Below are positions 1 through 9,059 of a DNA stretch of 64,000 nucleotides, piece after piece (the first letter of the stretch is position 1; every line of letters starts with the position of its first letter). This DNA comes from Arachis hypogaea. Taxonomy: Eukaryota; Streptophyta; Magnoliopsida; Fabales; Fabaceae. The stretch lies in assembly GCF_003086295.3 (NCBI RefSeq), contig NC_092052.1:29239427-29303426 (forward strand), read 5' to 3'. The translations under genes and the position numbers were made by a program. The notes beneath the pieces are model-generated. The model ran no database searches, was not told the origin of the DNA, and worked only from the letters and a program-made list of their open reading frames with translations.

Positions 1-912
1 ATCAAATTCGAAAATTTGAGTTGACTCTTTCAAAAATTTTTAAAATCAAGTTGTTTCTTATGAGTCAAATCAAATTTTCAATTTGAAAACCTTATCTTTT
101 TCAAAATCTTTTTCAAAAATCAAATCTTTTTCAAAATTCTTAGTTATTTTCGAAAATTCCGAAAATATTTTTCAAAAAACTTTTTATTATTTTTATATAT
201 CAAATTTTCGAAAATAACATAATCAATTAGTGTTTTGATTCAAAAAATTTGAAGTTTGTTACCTGCTTGTTAAGAAAGATTCAAACTTTAAGTTCTAGAA
301 TCATATCTTGTGATTTCTTATGAATCAAGTCATTAATTGTGATTTTAAAAATCAAATCTTTTTTAAAACTAATTTCAATCATATCTTTTCAAAAATATCT
401 TCTTATCTTATCTTTTTCAAAAATATCTTTTCAAAATATCTTTTCTAACTTCCTAACTTCTTATCTTTTCAAAATTGATTTTTAAATTTGTTTCAACTAA
501 CTAACTAACTTTTTGTTTGTTTCTTAACTTTTTCAAAACTACCTAACTAACTCTCTCTCTCTCATTTTCGAAAATATCTTCTCCCTTTTTCAAAATTTCT
601 TTTTAATTTATTAATTTTTAATTTTAAAACTTAATTTTCAAAAATTACTAATATTTTTCAAAAACTATTTTCAAAAATCACTAACTCTTTTTCAAAATAA
701 TTTTCGAAAATTATCCCCCCCATCTTATTCTATTTATTCATTCATATCCTAACATCTCATCTCACATCTCTAGCCTCCTCACAGTTGTGTTTCTTCCATT
801 ATATTACATTCTTTGTCTCTCCCTCTTCTTCTACTCACACAGGGATCCCTATACTGTGGTATAAAGGATCTCTATTATTATTATTATTTTTCTGTGTCTT
901 CTTCTTTGTCAT
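1..912 (+). other. E1 leader (5' UTR), AT-rich with TTTTCAAAA/TTTTCGAAAA units
   Basis: Non-coding leader before gag. It is built from dozens of degenerate TTTTTCAAAA and TTTTCGAAAAT units, which are partly self-complementary. It matches the E3 leader (about 45170-46072) closely, including the segment just before the gag ATG with a run of TTA repeats. The PBS and 5' LTR lie upstream of the window. Confidence 0.7.
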
Positions 913-3240
913 ATGAGCAGGAGCAAGGATAAGAACATTCTTGTGGAAGCAGATCCAGAACCTGAAAGGACTCTGAAGAGAAAATTAAGAGAAGCTAAAT
1001 TACAACAATCCAGAGATAACCTTTCAGAAATTTTCGAACAGGAAAAGGAGATGGCAGCCGAAAATAATAATAATGTAAGGAAGATGCTTGGTGACTTTAC
1101 TGCACCTAATTCCAATTTACATGGAAGAAGCATCTCCATTCCTGCCATTGGAGCAAACAATTTTGAGCTGAAACCTCAATTAGTTTCTCTGATGCAGCAG
1201 AACTGCAAGTTTCATGGACTTCCATCTGAAGATCCTTTTCAGTTCTTAACTGAATTCTTGCAGATATGTGATACTGTTAAGACTAATGGAGTAGATCCTG
1301 AAGTCTACAGGCTCATGCTTTTCCCTTTTGCTGTAAGAGACAGAGCTAGATTATGGTTGGATTCTCAACCCAAAGACAGCCTGAACTCTTGGGATAAGCT
1401 GGTCACAGCTTTCTTAGCCAAGTACTTTCCTCCTCAAAAGCTGAGCAAGCTTAGAGCTGATGTTCAAACCTTCAGACAGAAAGAAGGTGAATCCCTCTAT
1501 GAAGCTTGGGAAAGATACAAACAGTTGACCAAAAAGTGTCCTTCTGACATGCTTTCAGAATGGACCATCCTGGATATATTCTATGATGGTTTATCTGAGC
1601 TATCAAAGATGTCACTGGACACTTCTGCAGGTGGATCCATTCACCTAAAGAAAACGCCTGCAGAAGCTCAAGAACTCATTGACATGGTTGCTAATAACCA
1701 GTTCATGTACACTTCTGAAAGGAATCCTGTGAGTAATGGGACGCCTATGAAGAAGGGAGTTCTTGAAGTTGATACTCTGAATGCCATATTGGCTCAGAAT
1801 AAAATATTGACTCAGCAAGTCAATATGATCTCTCAGAGTCTGCATGGAATGCAAGCTGCATCCAACAGTACTCAAGAGGCATCTTCTGAAGAAGAAGCCT
1901 ATGATCCTGAGAACCCTGCAATAGCAGAGGTAAATTACTTAGGTGAACCTTATGGAAACACCTATAACTCAACATGGAGAAATCATCCAAATTTCTCATG
2001 GAAGGATCAAAAGCCTCAACAAGGCTTTAATAATGGTGGAAGAAATAGGTTTAGCAATAGCAAGCCTTTTCTATCATCAACTCAGCAACAGACAGAGAAC
2101 TCTGAACAAAATGCTTCTAAATTAGCAAATCTAGTCTCTGATCTATCTAAGGCCACTGTAAGTTTCATGAATGAAACAAGGTCTTCCATTAGAAATTTGG
2201 AAGCACAAGTGGGCCAGCTGAGTAAAAGGATCACTGAAATCCCTCCTAGTACTCTCCCAAGCAATACAGAAGAGAATCCAAAAGGAGAGTGCAAGGCCAT
2301 TGACATAAGCACCATGGCCGAACCTGTAAGGGAAGGAGAGGACGTGAATCCCAAGGAGGAAGACCTCCTGGGACGTCCAGTGATCAATAAGGAGCTTCCC
2401 TCTGAGGAACCAAAGGACTCTGAGGCTCATCTAGAGACCACAGAGACTCCATTGAACCTCCTTATGCCCTTCATGAGCTCTGATAAGTATTCCTCTTCTG
2501 AAGAGAATGAGGATGTTACTGAAGAGCAAACTGCCAAGTTTCTTGGTGCAATCATGAAGCTGAATGCCAAATTATTTGGCATTGATACTTGGGAAGTTGA
2601 ACCTCCCTTGTTCATCAATGAACTAAGTGATCTGGATCAACTGACATTGCCTCAGAAGAGACAGGATCCTGGAAAGTTCATAATACCCTGCACCATAGGC
2701 ACCATGATCTTTAAGTCTCTGTGTGACCTTGGTTCAGGAATAAACCTTATGCCTCTCTCTGTAATAGAGAAACTGGGAATCTATGGGGTGCAAGCTGCTA
2801 AAATCTCACTAGAGATGGCAGACAGCTCAAGAAAACAGGCTTATGGACAAGTAGAGGACGTGTTAGTAAAGGTTGAAGGCCTTTACATCCCTGCTGATTT
2901 CATAGTCCTGGATACTGGAAAGGAAGAGGATGAATCCATCATCCTAGGAAGACCTTTCCTGGCCACAGCAAGAGCTGTGATTGATGTTGACAGAGGTGAA
3001 CTAGTCCTTCAATGGAATGAGGACTCCCTTGTGTTTAAAACTCAAGGATCTCCCTCTGCAACCATGGAGAGGAAGCAGAAAAAGCTTCTCTCCAAGCAGA
3101 GTCAACCAGAGCCCCCACAGTCAAACTCTAAGTTTGGTGTTGGGAGGCCACAACCAAACTCTAAGTTTGGTGTTGAACTCCCATATCCAAACTCTAAGTT
3201 TGGTGTTGGGGAGTCTCAACAAAGCTCTGCACATCTGTGA
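913..3240 (+). CDS. gag-pro: Gag-protease polyprotein of E1
   Basis: An intact 775-residue ORF. Residues about 80-235 match the retrotransposon gag domain (landmarks DPFQFLTEFLQICDT, LMLFPFAVRDRA, SLYEAWERYKQL). A charged linker follows (about 330-560) containing the HPNFSWKDQ segment seen in relatives. No CCHC zinc knuckle is present. Around residue 604 is the aspartic protease active site in the variant form CDLGSG, followed near residue 676 by ILGRPFLATARA. The ORF ends in three NSKFGV repeats and stops; there is no RT. The ATG at 913 is preceded by an in-frame-poor leader and matches the E3 start. Role: capsid protein and self-processing; would package element RNA. The open frame compared with the broken E3 copy suggests a relatively young insertion. 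Confidence 0.9.
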   Translation: MSRSKDKNILVEADPEPERTLKRKLREAKLQQSRDNLSEIFEQEKEMAAENNNNVRKMLGDFTAPNSNLHGRSISIPAIGANNFELKPQLVSLMQQNCKFHGLPSEDPFQFLTEFLQICDTVKTNGVDPEVYRLMLFPFAVRDRARLWLDSQPKDSLNSWDKLVTAFLAKYFPPQKLSKLRADVQTFRQKEGESLYEAWERYKQLTKKCPSDMLSEWTILDIFYDGLSELSKMSLDTSAGGSIHLKKTPAEAQELIDMVANNQFMYTSERNPVSNGTPMKKGVLEVDTLNAILAQNKILTQQVNMISQSLHGMQAASNSTQEASSEEEAYDPENPAIAEVNYLGEPYGNTYNSTWRNHPNFSWKDQKPQQGFNNGGRNRFSNSKPFLSSTQQQTENSEQNASKLANLVSDLSKATVSFMNETRSSIRNLEAQVGQLSKRITEIPPSTLPSNTEENPKGECKAIDISTMAEPVREGEDVNPKEEDLLGRPVINKELPSEEPKDSEAHLETTETPLNLLMPFMSSDKYSSSEENEDVTEEQTAKFLGAIMKLNAKLFGIDTWEVEPPLFINELSDLDQLTLPQKRQDPGKFIIPCTIGTMIFKSLCDLGSGINLMPLSVIEKLGIYGVQAAKISLEMADSSRKQAYGQVEDVLVKVEGLYIPADFIVLDTGKEEDESIILGRPFLATARAVIDVDRGELVLQWNEDSLVFKTQGSPSATMERKQKKLLSKQSQPEPPQSNSKFGVGRPQPNSKFGVELPYPNSKFGVGESQQSSAHL
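3124..3208 (+). repeat. Three 33-bp repeats encoding NSKFGV and containing PPT-like sequence
   Basis: The 19-base unit AACTCTAAGTTTGGTGTTG occurs at 3124, 3157 and 3190, 33 bases apart, keeping frame. Its core TAAGTTTGGTGTTG is the same sequence that forms the polypurine tract directly before the 3' LTR (6373-6386). The same triple occurs in E3 (48290-48374). Confidence 0.9.
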
Positions 3241-3258
3241 GGCTCTATGAGATCCCAC

Positions 3259-3305
3259 TGTCAAGCTTTTGACATTAAAGAAGCGCTTGTTGGGAGGCAA
3301 CCCAA
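3259..3305 (+). promoter_or_regulatory. Paired hairpins downstream of gag-pro stop (E1)
   Basis: Hairpin 1 at 3259-3274: stem TGTCAA/TTGACA, loop GCTT. Hairpin 2 at 3290-3305: stem TTGGG/CCCAA, loop AGGCAA, with AAGCGCT between them. The pair lies 19 bases after the stop codon. Equivalent pairs with different but still complementary stems occur in E2, E3, E4 and E5. Function unknown; an RNA-level role is inferred. Confidence 0.7.
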
Positions 3306-3441
3306 TGTCTATCTAATTCTTATTTTTATTGTTTTTCATGTTTTCTTAGGTTCATGATCATGTGGAGTCACAAAATAAATATAAAAATTGAAAACGGAAT
3401 CAAAAATAGCAGAAGAAAAATCACACCCTGGAGGAGCATCT

Positions 3442-3615
3442 GTCTGGCGTTCAGCGCCAGAACAGAGCATGGTTCTGGCGCTGAACGCTCAAAATGGGCA
3501 GCTTCTGGGCGCTGAACGCCAGAACAGGCATGGTTCTGGCGTTCAACGCCAGAAATGGCACACAAATGGGCGTTGAACGCCCAAAATGGCCACCAACCTG
3601 GCGCTGAACGCCCAG
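3442..3615 (+). repeat. Array of CTGGCGTTCAACGCCAG-type palindromes (E1 internal)
   Basis: About six near-palindromic units of 18-22 bases (variants of GGCGTTGAACGCC and GGCGCTGAACGCC) lie between gag-pro and ORF2, upstream of the TATA-like site at 3907. The same units form arrays in the LTR (6761-6873) and in E3. They are far GC-richer than the surrounding sequence. Confidence 0.85.
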
Positions 3616-3906
3616 AGTTGGGTACAAAGGCATTTTTACATGCCTAATAGGTGCAGGGATGTAAATCCTTGAACACCTCAAGATCTGTGGACCCCACAGG
3701 ATCCCCACCTACCTCCACTCACCTCTTCTCACCACTCTCTTTCACACAACCCCATAAACACTCTTCCCCATCACCTCTTCACCACTGACATCCATCCACT
3801 CTTCCCCATAAACCTACCTCATAAACTCCACCTACCTTCAAAAATTCAAAACCAATTTCCCACCCAAACCCACCCATATGGCCGAACCTTAACCCCCCTC
3901 CCTTCC

Positions 3907-3916
3907 CTATATAAAG
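3907..3916 (+). promoter_or_regulatory. Candidate internal TATA box for ORF2
   Basis: CTATATAAAG, followed by a C/T/A-rich leader with little G up to the ORF2 ATG at 4106, as in plant pol II promoters. It lies about 290 bases downstream of the palindrome array, echoing the array-TATA order in the LTR. E3 has lost this TATA sequence. Inference only; no transcript data. Confidence 0.5.
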
Positions 3917-4031
3917 ACCTCCATTCTTCATCAAATTCACACAACACACCCCTCTACACTCTCCTTGGCCGAAACCACATCTCCCTCTCCCTCTCCATAT
4001 TTCTTCTTCTTCTTCTTCTATTCTTTTGTTT

Positions 4032-4069
4032 ATTGCTCGAGGGCGAGCAATATTCTAAGTTTGGTGTGG
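4032..4069 (+). promoter_or_regulatory. Hairpin plus PPT-like motif upstream of ORF2 (E1)
   Basis: Perfect stem-loop ATTGCTCG-AGGG-CGAGCAAT (4032-4051) followed by ATTCTAAGTTTGGTGTGG (4052-4069). This is the same hairpin-then-PPT arrangement found at the 3' LTR boundary (6349-6386) with a different stem sequence. Confidence 0.7.
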
Positions 4070-4105
4070 TAAAAGCATAGCTTTTTTGTTTTTCCATTAC
4101 CATTG

Positions 4106-5254
4106 ATGGCACCCAAGACCGGAGAATCCTCTAGAAGAGGGAAAGGGAAGATAAAAGCTTCCACATCCGAGTCATGGGAGATGGAAAGATTCATCTCCAA
4201 AGCCCATCAAGACCACTTCTATGATGTTGTGGCCAAGAAGAAGGTGATCCCCGAGGTCCCTTTCAAACTCAAAAGAAATGAGTATCCGGAGATCCGACAT
4301 GAAATTCAAAGAAGAGGTTGGGAAGTTCTAACAAATTCCATCCAACAAGTCGGCATCCTAATGGTTCAAGAGTTCTATGCCAATGCATGGATCACCAAGA
4401 ACCATGATCAAAGTAAGAACCCGAATCCGAAGAACTATGTTACAATGGTTCGGGGAAAATACTTAGATTTTAGTCCGGAAAATGTGAGGTTGGCATTCAA
4501 CTTGCCAAACATGGAAGAGAACGCACGCCCCTACACAAGGAGAGTCAACTTTGATCAAAGGTTGGACCAAGTCCTTATGGACATATGTGTAGAAGGAGCT
4601 CAATGGAAGATTGACTCCAAAGGCAAGCCGGTTCAACTAAGAAGATTGGACCTCAAGCCTATAGCTAGAGGATGGTTGGAGTTTATTCAATGCTCAATCA
4701 TTCCCACTAGCAACCGGTCTAAAGTTACTATAGACCGGGTCATCATGATCCATAGCATCATGATTGGAGAAGAGGTGGAAGTTCATGAGATTATACCTCA
4801 AGAACTCTACAAGGTGGCTGACAAGTCCTCCACTATGGCAAGGTTAGCCTTCCCTCACCTCATTTGCCATCTATGTTACTCAGCTGGAGCTTTCATAGAA
4901 GGAGATATCCTCATTAAAGAGGATAAGCCCATCACTAAGAAGAAGATGGAGCAAGCAAGAGAGCCCAATCATGGAGCTCAAGAGGCGCAAGAAGCTCATT
5001 CCCATGAGATCCCGGAGATGCCGCAAATGCACTTTCCTCCACAAAACTATTGGGAGCAAATCAACACCTCCCTAGGAGAATTGAGTTCCAATATGGGACA
5101 ACTAAGGGTGGAACATCAAGAGCACTCCATCATGCTTCATGAAATAAGAGAAGATCAAAAAGCAATGAGGGAGGAGCAACAAAGACAAGGAAGAGACATA
5201 GAAGAGCTCAAGGACGTCATTGGTTCCTCAAGAAGGAAATGCCACCATCACTAA
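4106..5254 (+). CDS. ORF2 of E1: plant-transposon protein of unknown function
   Basis: Intact 382-residue ORF; the ATG at 4106 follows a hairpin/PPT-like motif and a T-rich stretch. The N terminus is basic (RRGKGKIK). Landmarks shared with ORF2 of E2, E4 and E5 are RGW..L....V.EFYAN near residues 70-95, DFSPENVR and the ARGWLEFIQ.SIIPTSN segment near residue 190. The C terminus (from about 270) is His/Gln/Glu-rich and looks coiled-coil. This matches the family commonly labelled putative plant transposon protein. I see no signal peptide, membrane segment or fusion peptide, so calling it an envelope protein is not supported. The function is unknown; its conservation in several pol-less families argues that it helps mobility or expression. 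Confidence 0.8.
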   Translation: MAPKTGESSRRGKGKIKASTSESWEMERFISKAHQDHFYDVVAKKKVIPEVPFKLKRNEYPEIRHEIQRRGWEVLTNSIQQVGILMVQEFYANAWITKNHDQSKNPNPKNYVTMVRGKYLDFSPENVRLAFNLPNMEENARPYTRRVNFDQRLDQVLMDICVEGAQWKIDSKGKPVQLRRLDLKPIARGWLEFIQCSIIPTSNRSKVTIDRVIMIHSIMIGEEVEVHEIIPQELYKVADKSSTMARLAFPHLICHLCYSAGAFIEGDILIKEDKPITKKKMEQAREPNHGAQEAQEAHSHEIPEMPQMHFPPQNYWEQINTSLGELSSNMGQLRVEHQEHSIMLHEIREDQKAMREEQQRQGRDIEELKDVIGSSRRKCHHH

Positions 5255-6348
5255 GGTGGATTCATTCCTTGTTCTTCTTTCTTCTGTTTTTCGTTTTATA
5301 TGTTATGTGCTTATCTATGTTTGTGTCTTCATTACATGATCATTAGTAGTTAGCAACTTTGCCTTAAAGTTATGAATGTCCTATGAATCCATCACCTCTC
5401 TTAAATGAAAAATGTTTTAATTCAAAAGAACAAGAAGTACATGAGTTTCGAATTTATCCTTGAACTTAGTTTAATTATATTGATGTGGTGACAATGCTTC
5501 TTGTTTTCTGAATGAATGCTTGAACAGTGCATATGTCTTTTGAAGTTGTTGTTTAACAATGTTAAATATGTTGGCTCTTGAAAGAATGATGACTAGGAGA
5601 CATGTTATTTGATAATCTGAAAAATCATAAAAATGATTCTTGAAGCAAGAAAAAGCAGCAAAGAACAAAGCTTGCAAAAAAAAAAAGAAGAAAAAAAGGG
5701 GCGAAAAAAAAAATAGAAAAAAAAATAGAAAGAAAAAGAAAAAGCAAGCAGAAAAAGCCAATAACCCTTAAAACCAAAAGGCAAGGGCAAATAAAAAGGA
5801 CCCCAAGGCTTTGAGCATCAGTGGATAGGAGGGCCTAAAGGAATAAAATCCTGGTCTAAGCGGCTAAACCAAGCTGTCCCTAACCATGTGCTTGTGGCGT
5901 GTAGGTGTCAAGTGAAAACTTGAGACTGAGCGGTTAAAGTCAAGGTCCAAAGCAAAAAAAGAGTGTGCTTAAGAACCCTGGACACCTCTAGTTGGGGACT
6001 TTAGCAAAGCTGAGTCACAATCTGAAAAGGTTCACCCAATTATGTGTCTGTGGCATTTATGTATCCGGTGGTAATACTGGAAAACAAAGTGCTTAGGGCC
6101 ACGGCCAAGACTCATAAAGAAGCTGTGTTCAAGAATCATCATACTGAACTAGGAGAGTCAATAACACTATTCGAAATCTGAAGTTCCTATAGATGCCAAT
6201 CATTCTGAACCTCAATGGATAAAGTGAGATGCCAAAACTATTAAAGAGGCAAAAAGCTATAAGTCCCGCTCATATGATTGAAGCTCTGTTTCATTGATAG
6301 TTTGGAATTTATAGTATATTCTCTTCTTTTTATCCTATTTGATTTTCA
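5255..6348 (+). other. E1 3' UTR with A-rich tract and paired ATGTGYYTGTGG motif
   Basis: No ORF. Contains a purine tract of mostly A at about 5676-5755, and two copies of a motif like ATGTGCTTGTGGCGT at 5886-5900 and 6042-6056. The same pair occurs in E3 and, diverged, in the E4 3' UTR (60833 and 61029). Confidence 0.6.
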
Positions 6349-6386
6349 GTTGCTTGGGGACAAGCAACAATTTAAGTTTGGTGTTG
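6349..6386 (+). promoter_or_regulatory. Hairpin plus polypurine tract before E1 3' LTR
   Basis: Stem-loop GTTGCTTG-GGGA-CAAGCAAC (6349-6368) then TTTAAGTTTGGTGTTG ending directly at the LTR start (6387). By position this is the plus-strand primer region for reverse transcription. Confidence 0.75.
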
Positions 6387-8141
6387 TGATGAGCGGATAA
6401 TTTATACGCTTTTTGACATTGTTTTTAGTATGTTTTTAGTAGAATCTAGTTACTTTTAGGGATGTTTTCATTAGTTTTTATGTTAAATTCACATTTCTAG
6501 ACTTTACTATGAGTTTGTGTGTTTTTCTGTGATTTCAGGTATTTTCTGGCTGAAATTGAGGAACTTGAGCAAAAATCTGATTCAGAGGTGGAAGAAGGAC
6601 TACTGATGCTGTTGGATTCTGACCTCCCTGCACTCAAAGTGGATTTTCTAGAGCTACAGAACTCGAAATGGCGCGCTTCCAATTGCGTTGGAAAGTAGAC
6701 ATCCAGGGATTTCCAGCAATGTATAATAGTCCATACTTTGGCCAAGAATAGACGACGTAAACTGGCGTTCAACGCCAGCTTTCTACCCAAATCTGGCGTC
6801 CAGCGCCAGAAAAGGAGCCAAAACCAGAGCTGAACGCCCAAACTGGCACAAATACTGGCGTTCAACTCCAAGAAGAACCTCTACACGTGCAACACTCAGG
6901 CTCAGCCCAAACACACACCAAGTGGGCCCAGGAAGTGGATTTATACATCAATTACTTACTCATGTAAACCCTAGTAGCTAGTTTATTATAAATAGGACCT
7001 TTTACTATTGTATTAGGCATCTTTTGATCATCTTTGGATTACCTTATGATCCTTTGATCACGTTTTGGGGCCTGGCCATCTCGGCCATGCCTGGACCTTC
7101 ACTTATGTACTTTTAACGGTAGAGTTTCTACACTCCATAGATTAAGGTGTGGAGCTCTGCTGTTCCTCAAAGATTAATGCAAAGTACTACTGTTTTCTAT
7201 TCAATTCATCTTATTTCGCCTCTAAGATATCTATTCGCACCCAAGAACGTGATGAAGGTGATGATTATGTGTGACGCTCATCATCCTTCTCCCTTATGAA
7301 CGCGTGCCTGACAAACACTTCTGTTCTACATGAATTAAGCTAGAATGAGTATCTCTTAGATCTCCTAACCAGAATCTTCGTGGCGTAAGCTAGAATGATG
7401 GCGGCATTCAAGAGAATCCGAAAAGTCTAAACCTTGTCTGTGGTATTCCGAGTAGGATTCAATGATTGAATGACTGTGACGAGCTCCTAACTCGCGATTG
7501 CAGGGCGTTAGTGACAGACGCAAAAGGATAGTAAATCCTATTCCAGCATGATCGAGAACCGACAGATGAATAGCCATGCCGTGATAGGGTGCGTGAGCAT
7601 ATTATTCACTGAGAGGATAAGATGAAGCCATTGACAAGGGTGATGCCTCCAGACGATTAGCCGTGCTGTGACAGGGCATTGGATCATTTTCCCGAGAGAT
7701 GACCGAAAGTAGCCATTGACAGTGGTGATGTATCACATAAAGCCAGCCATGGAAAGGAGTGAGACTGATTGGATGAAGATAGCAGGAAAGCAGAGGTTCA
7801 GAGGAACGAAAAGCATCTCCATTCGCTTATCTGAAATTCCTACCAATGATTTACATAAGTATCTCTATCCCTATTTTATTATATTAAATTCGAAAACACC
7901 ATTATCACTTTATATCTGCTTGACTGAGATTTACAAGGTGACCATAGCTTGCTTCATACCAACAATCTCCGTGGGATTCGACCCTTACTCACGTAAGGTA
8001 TTACTTGGACGACCCAGTGCACTTGCTGGTTAGTTGTATCAAAGTTGTGACATATTATGAATGTGTAATCACGATTACGCGTACCAAGTTGCTCACGTAC
8101 CAGGAATAGTTTGAGCCTGGACATCACAATTTCGTGCACCA
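6387..8141 (+). repeat. 3' LTR of E1 (TGATGAGCGG ... GCACCA)
   Basis: A 1755-bp LTR by alignment with the E3 LTRs (42538-44230 and 50821-52498). Contains a GC-palindrome array (6761-6873), a TATA box TATAAATAG (6987-6995), an acceptor-like TTTCAG 147 bases in (6533-6538), and a stem-loop CCTTAC-TCAC-GTAAGG at 7983-7998. The last 60 bases differ from E3 and look like a rearranged copy of PBS-flanking sequence. Confidence 0.88.
7983..7998 (+). promoter_or_regulatory. LTR stem-loop after GGATTCGAC (U5-type hairpin), E1
   Basis: CCTTAC-TCAC-GTAAGG directly after GTGGGATTCGA. A hairpin in the same context occurs in every LTR family here with compensating stem changes (44087, 52355, 31574, 63424, 10430, 19033, 21325, 38037, 59406). 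Confidence 0.65.
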
Positions 8142-9059
8142 GTGGAGTTGCCATTTTGGATGATAAGTTCGGACATTTATCGCCTATTTTATGTTATTTC
8201 TTGTACTTTGCACTTTATTTTTACTACTTTTGGGTTGTTGTACATATTTGTTATTTTGATACTTTTGTTTTAGTTGTTACTTTTATTTTAGTTTGTTGCA
8301 TTTTGCACCTTGCATTCTAGATATTTCATATTTTAGTTTATTTTTGCTTTATGTAGTTGTTTTGGCTTAGTGGTTGTGATTAGAAAAATATTTTGGATTG
8401 TTGAAACCTAAGTTTACCCTTTTTGCATAAGAAAATTGTTTTGATTAAAGAAAGGGATAAACTAAGGAGATTTTAAATTTCTAAATCACAATATTGCATT
8501 TAGAATAAGCTTGGTCAAACAATAAATTTTTCCAAAGAATTTATCTATAGTGCACCACTCCAATTGATTGAAAACTTTTTGTGGAACTTGCTTGAATTGT
8601 ATACATTTTGTGAAGCATGTTTTGAGCTAAGAACACAAGCTAGTGAGTTTTGAGCCTAATGATGTGGTTACATCGTATAACCACTTATTTTCCTTCTTGT
8701 GTGCAATTGTTCTCTTTCTATGATTGTGATCCTTGATTTGCTTAATTCTATATGTCCATTATTCCTTGTATTCATGCATTTATATAATTGAGGCCATTGT
8801 TTCATTAGCTCACTTACCCAAATAGCCTACCTTTTACCTTCCATTGTTAACCAATTTTGAGCCTACGCTTAACCCAATTGTTCCTTATTTTAGCACATTT
8901 CAAGCCTAAAGCGAAAAACAATAAAAGTCCCTTGTTTGGATCTTTGATTGGCTTAGGCTAGTAAGAGTGTTTATTATTCAAGTTTGGAGAGATTTGGGAA
9001 CATTGGTTGGGATAAAAGGATGCTTTGTATTTTATATATTTGGGAATTGGGTACATGCT
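8142..9059 (+). other. Outer element 3' UTR, segment between E1 and E2
   Basis: No ORF. It begins GTGGAGTTGCC, matching the internal PPT-like AAGTGTGGGGAGGTCGCC found after ORF2 in E2, and the rest runs parallel to the E2 3' UTR (15900-17000): same order of TAGTTTA-rich start, a sentence-like AACACA..GTGAGT..TTGAGC segment and a CTATATGTCCA block. So this is the post-ORF2 region of a related older element cut by both E1 and E2. ATGCT at 9055-9059 is the left target duplication of E2. Confidence 0.7.

Larger units (their letters stand above)
1..8141 (+). mobile_element. E1: FIDEL/Feral-like non-autonomous Ty3/gypsy element, 5' end outside window
   Basis: Visible parts in order: leader, fused gag-protease ORF (913-3240), paired hairpins, GC-palindrome array, TATA-like site, ORF2 (4106-5254), long 3' UTR, hairpin plus polypurine tract, and a 3' LTR (6387-8141) starting TGATGAGCGG and ending GCACCA. 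No reverse transcriptase, RNase H or integrase lies between the two ORFs, so the element cannot move without enzymes supplied in trans. It sits inside the 3' UTR of an older element; the five bases after the LTR (GTGGA, 8142-8146) would be the right target duplication, its partner being upstream of the window. Family name is from memory of peanut LTRs, not a search. Confidence 0.85.

Noticed and set aside
2082..2430. Minus-strand ORFs inside gag-pro
   Set aside because: Shadow frames of the plus-strand gag-protease ORF; the E3 counterparts arise for the same reason.
3442..3615. CRISPR-like array
   Set aside because: Units are imperfect palindromes without uniform repeats or unique spacers, lie within a plant retrotransposon, and no Cas genes exist here.
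4106..5254. ORF2 as a retroviral-type envelope gene
   Set aside because: No signal peptide, transmembrane segment or surface-protein features in any of the ORF2 copies; it matches the plant-transposon protein type instead.
5471..5790. Phe/Leu-rich minus-strand ORFs (also near 50000 and 19200)
   Set aside because: Antisense reading of A-rich tracts in 3' UTRs.
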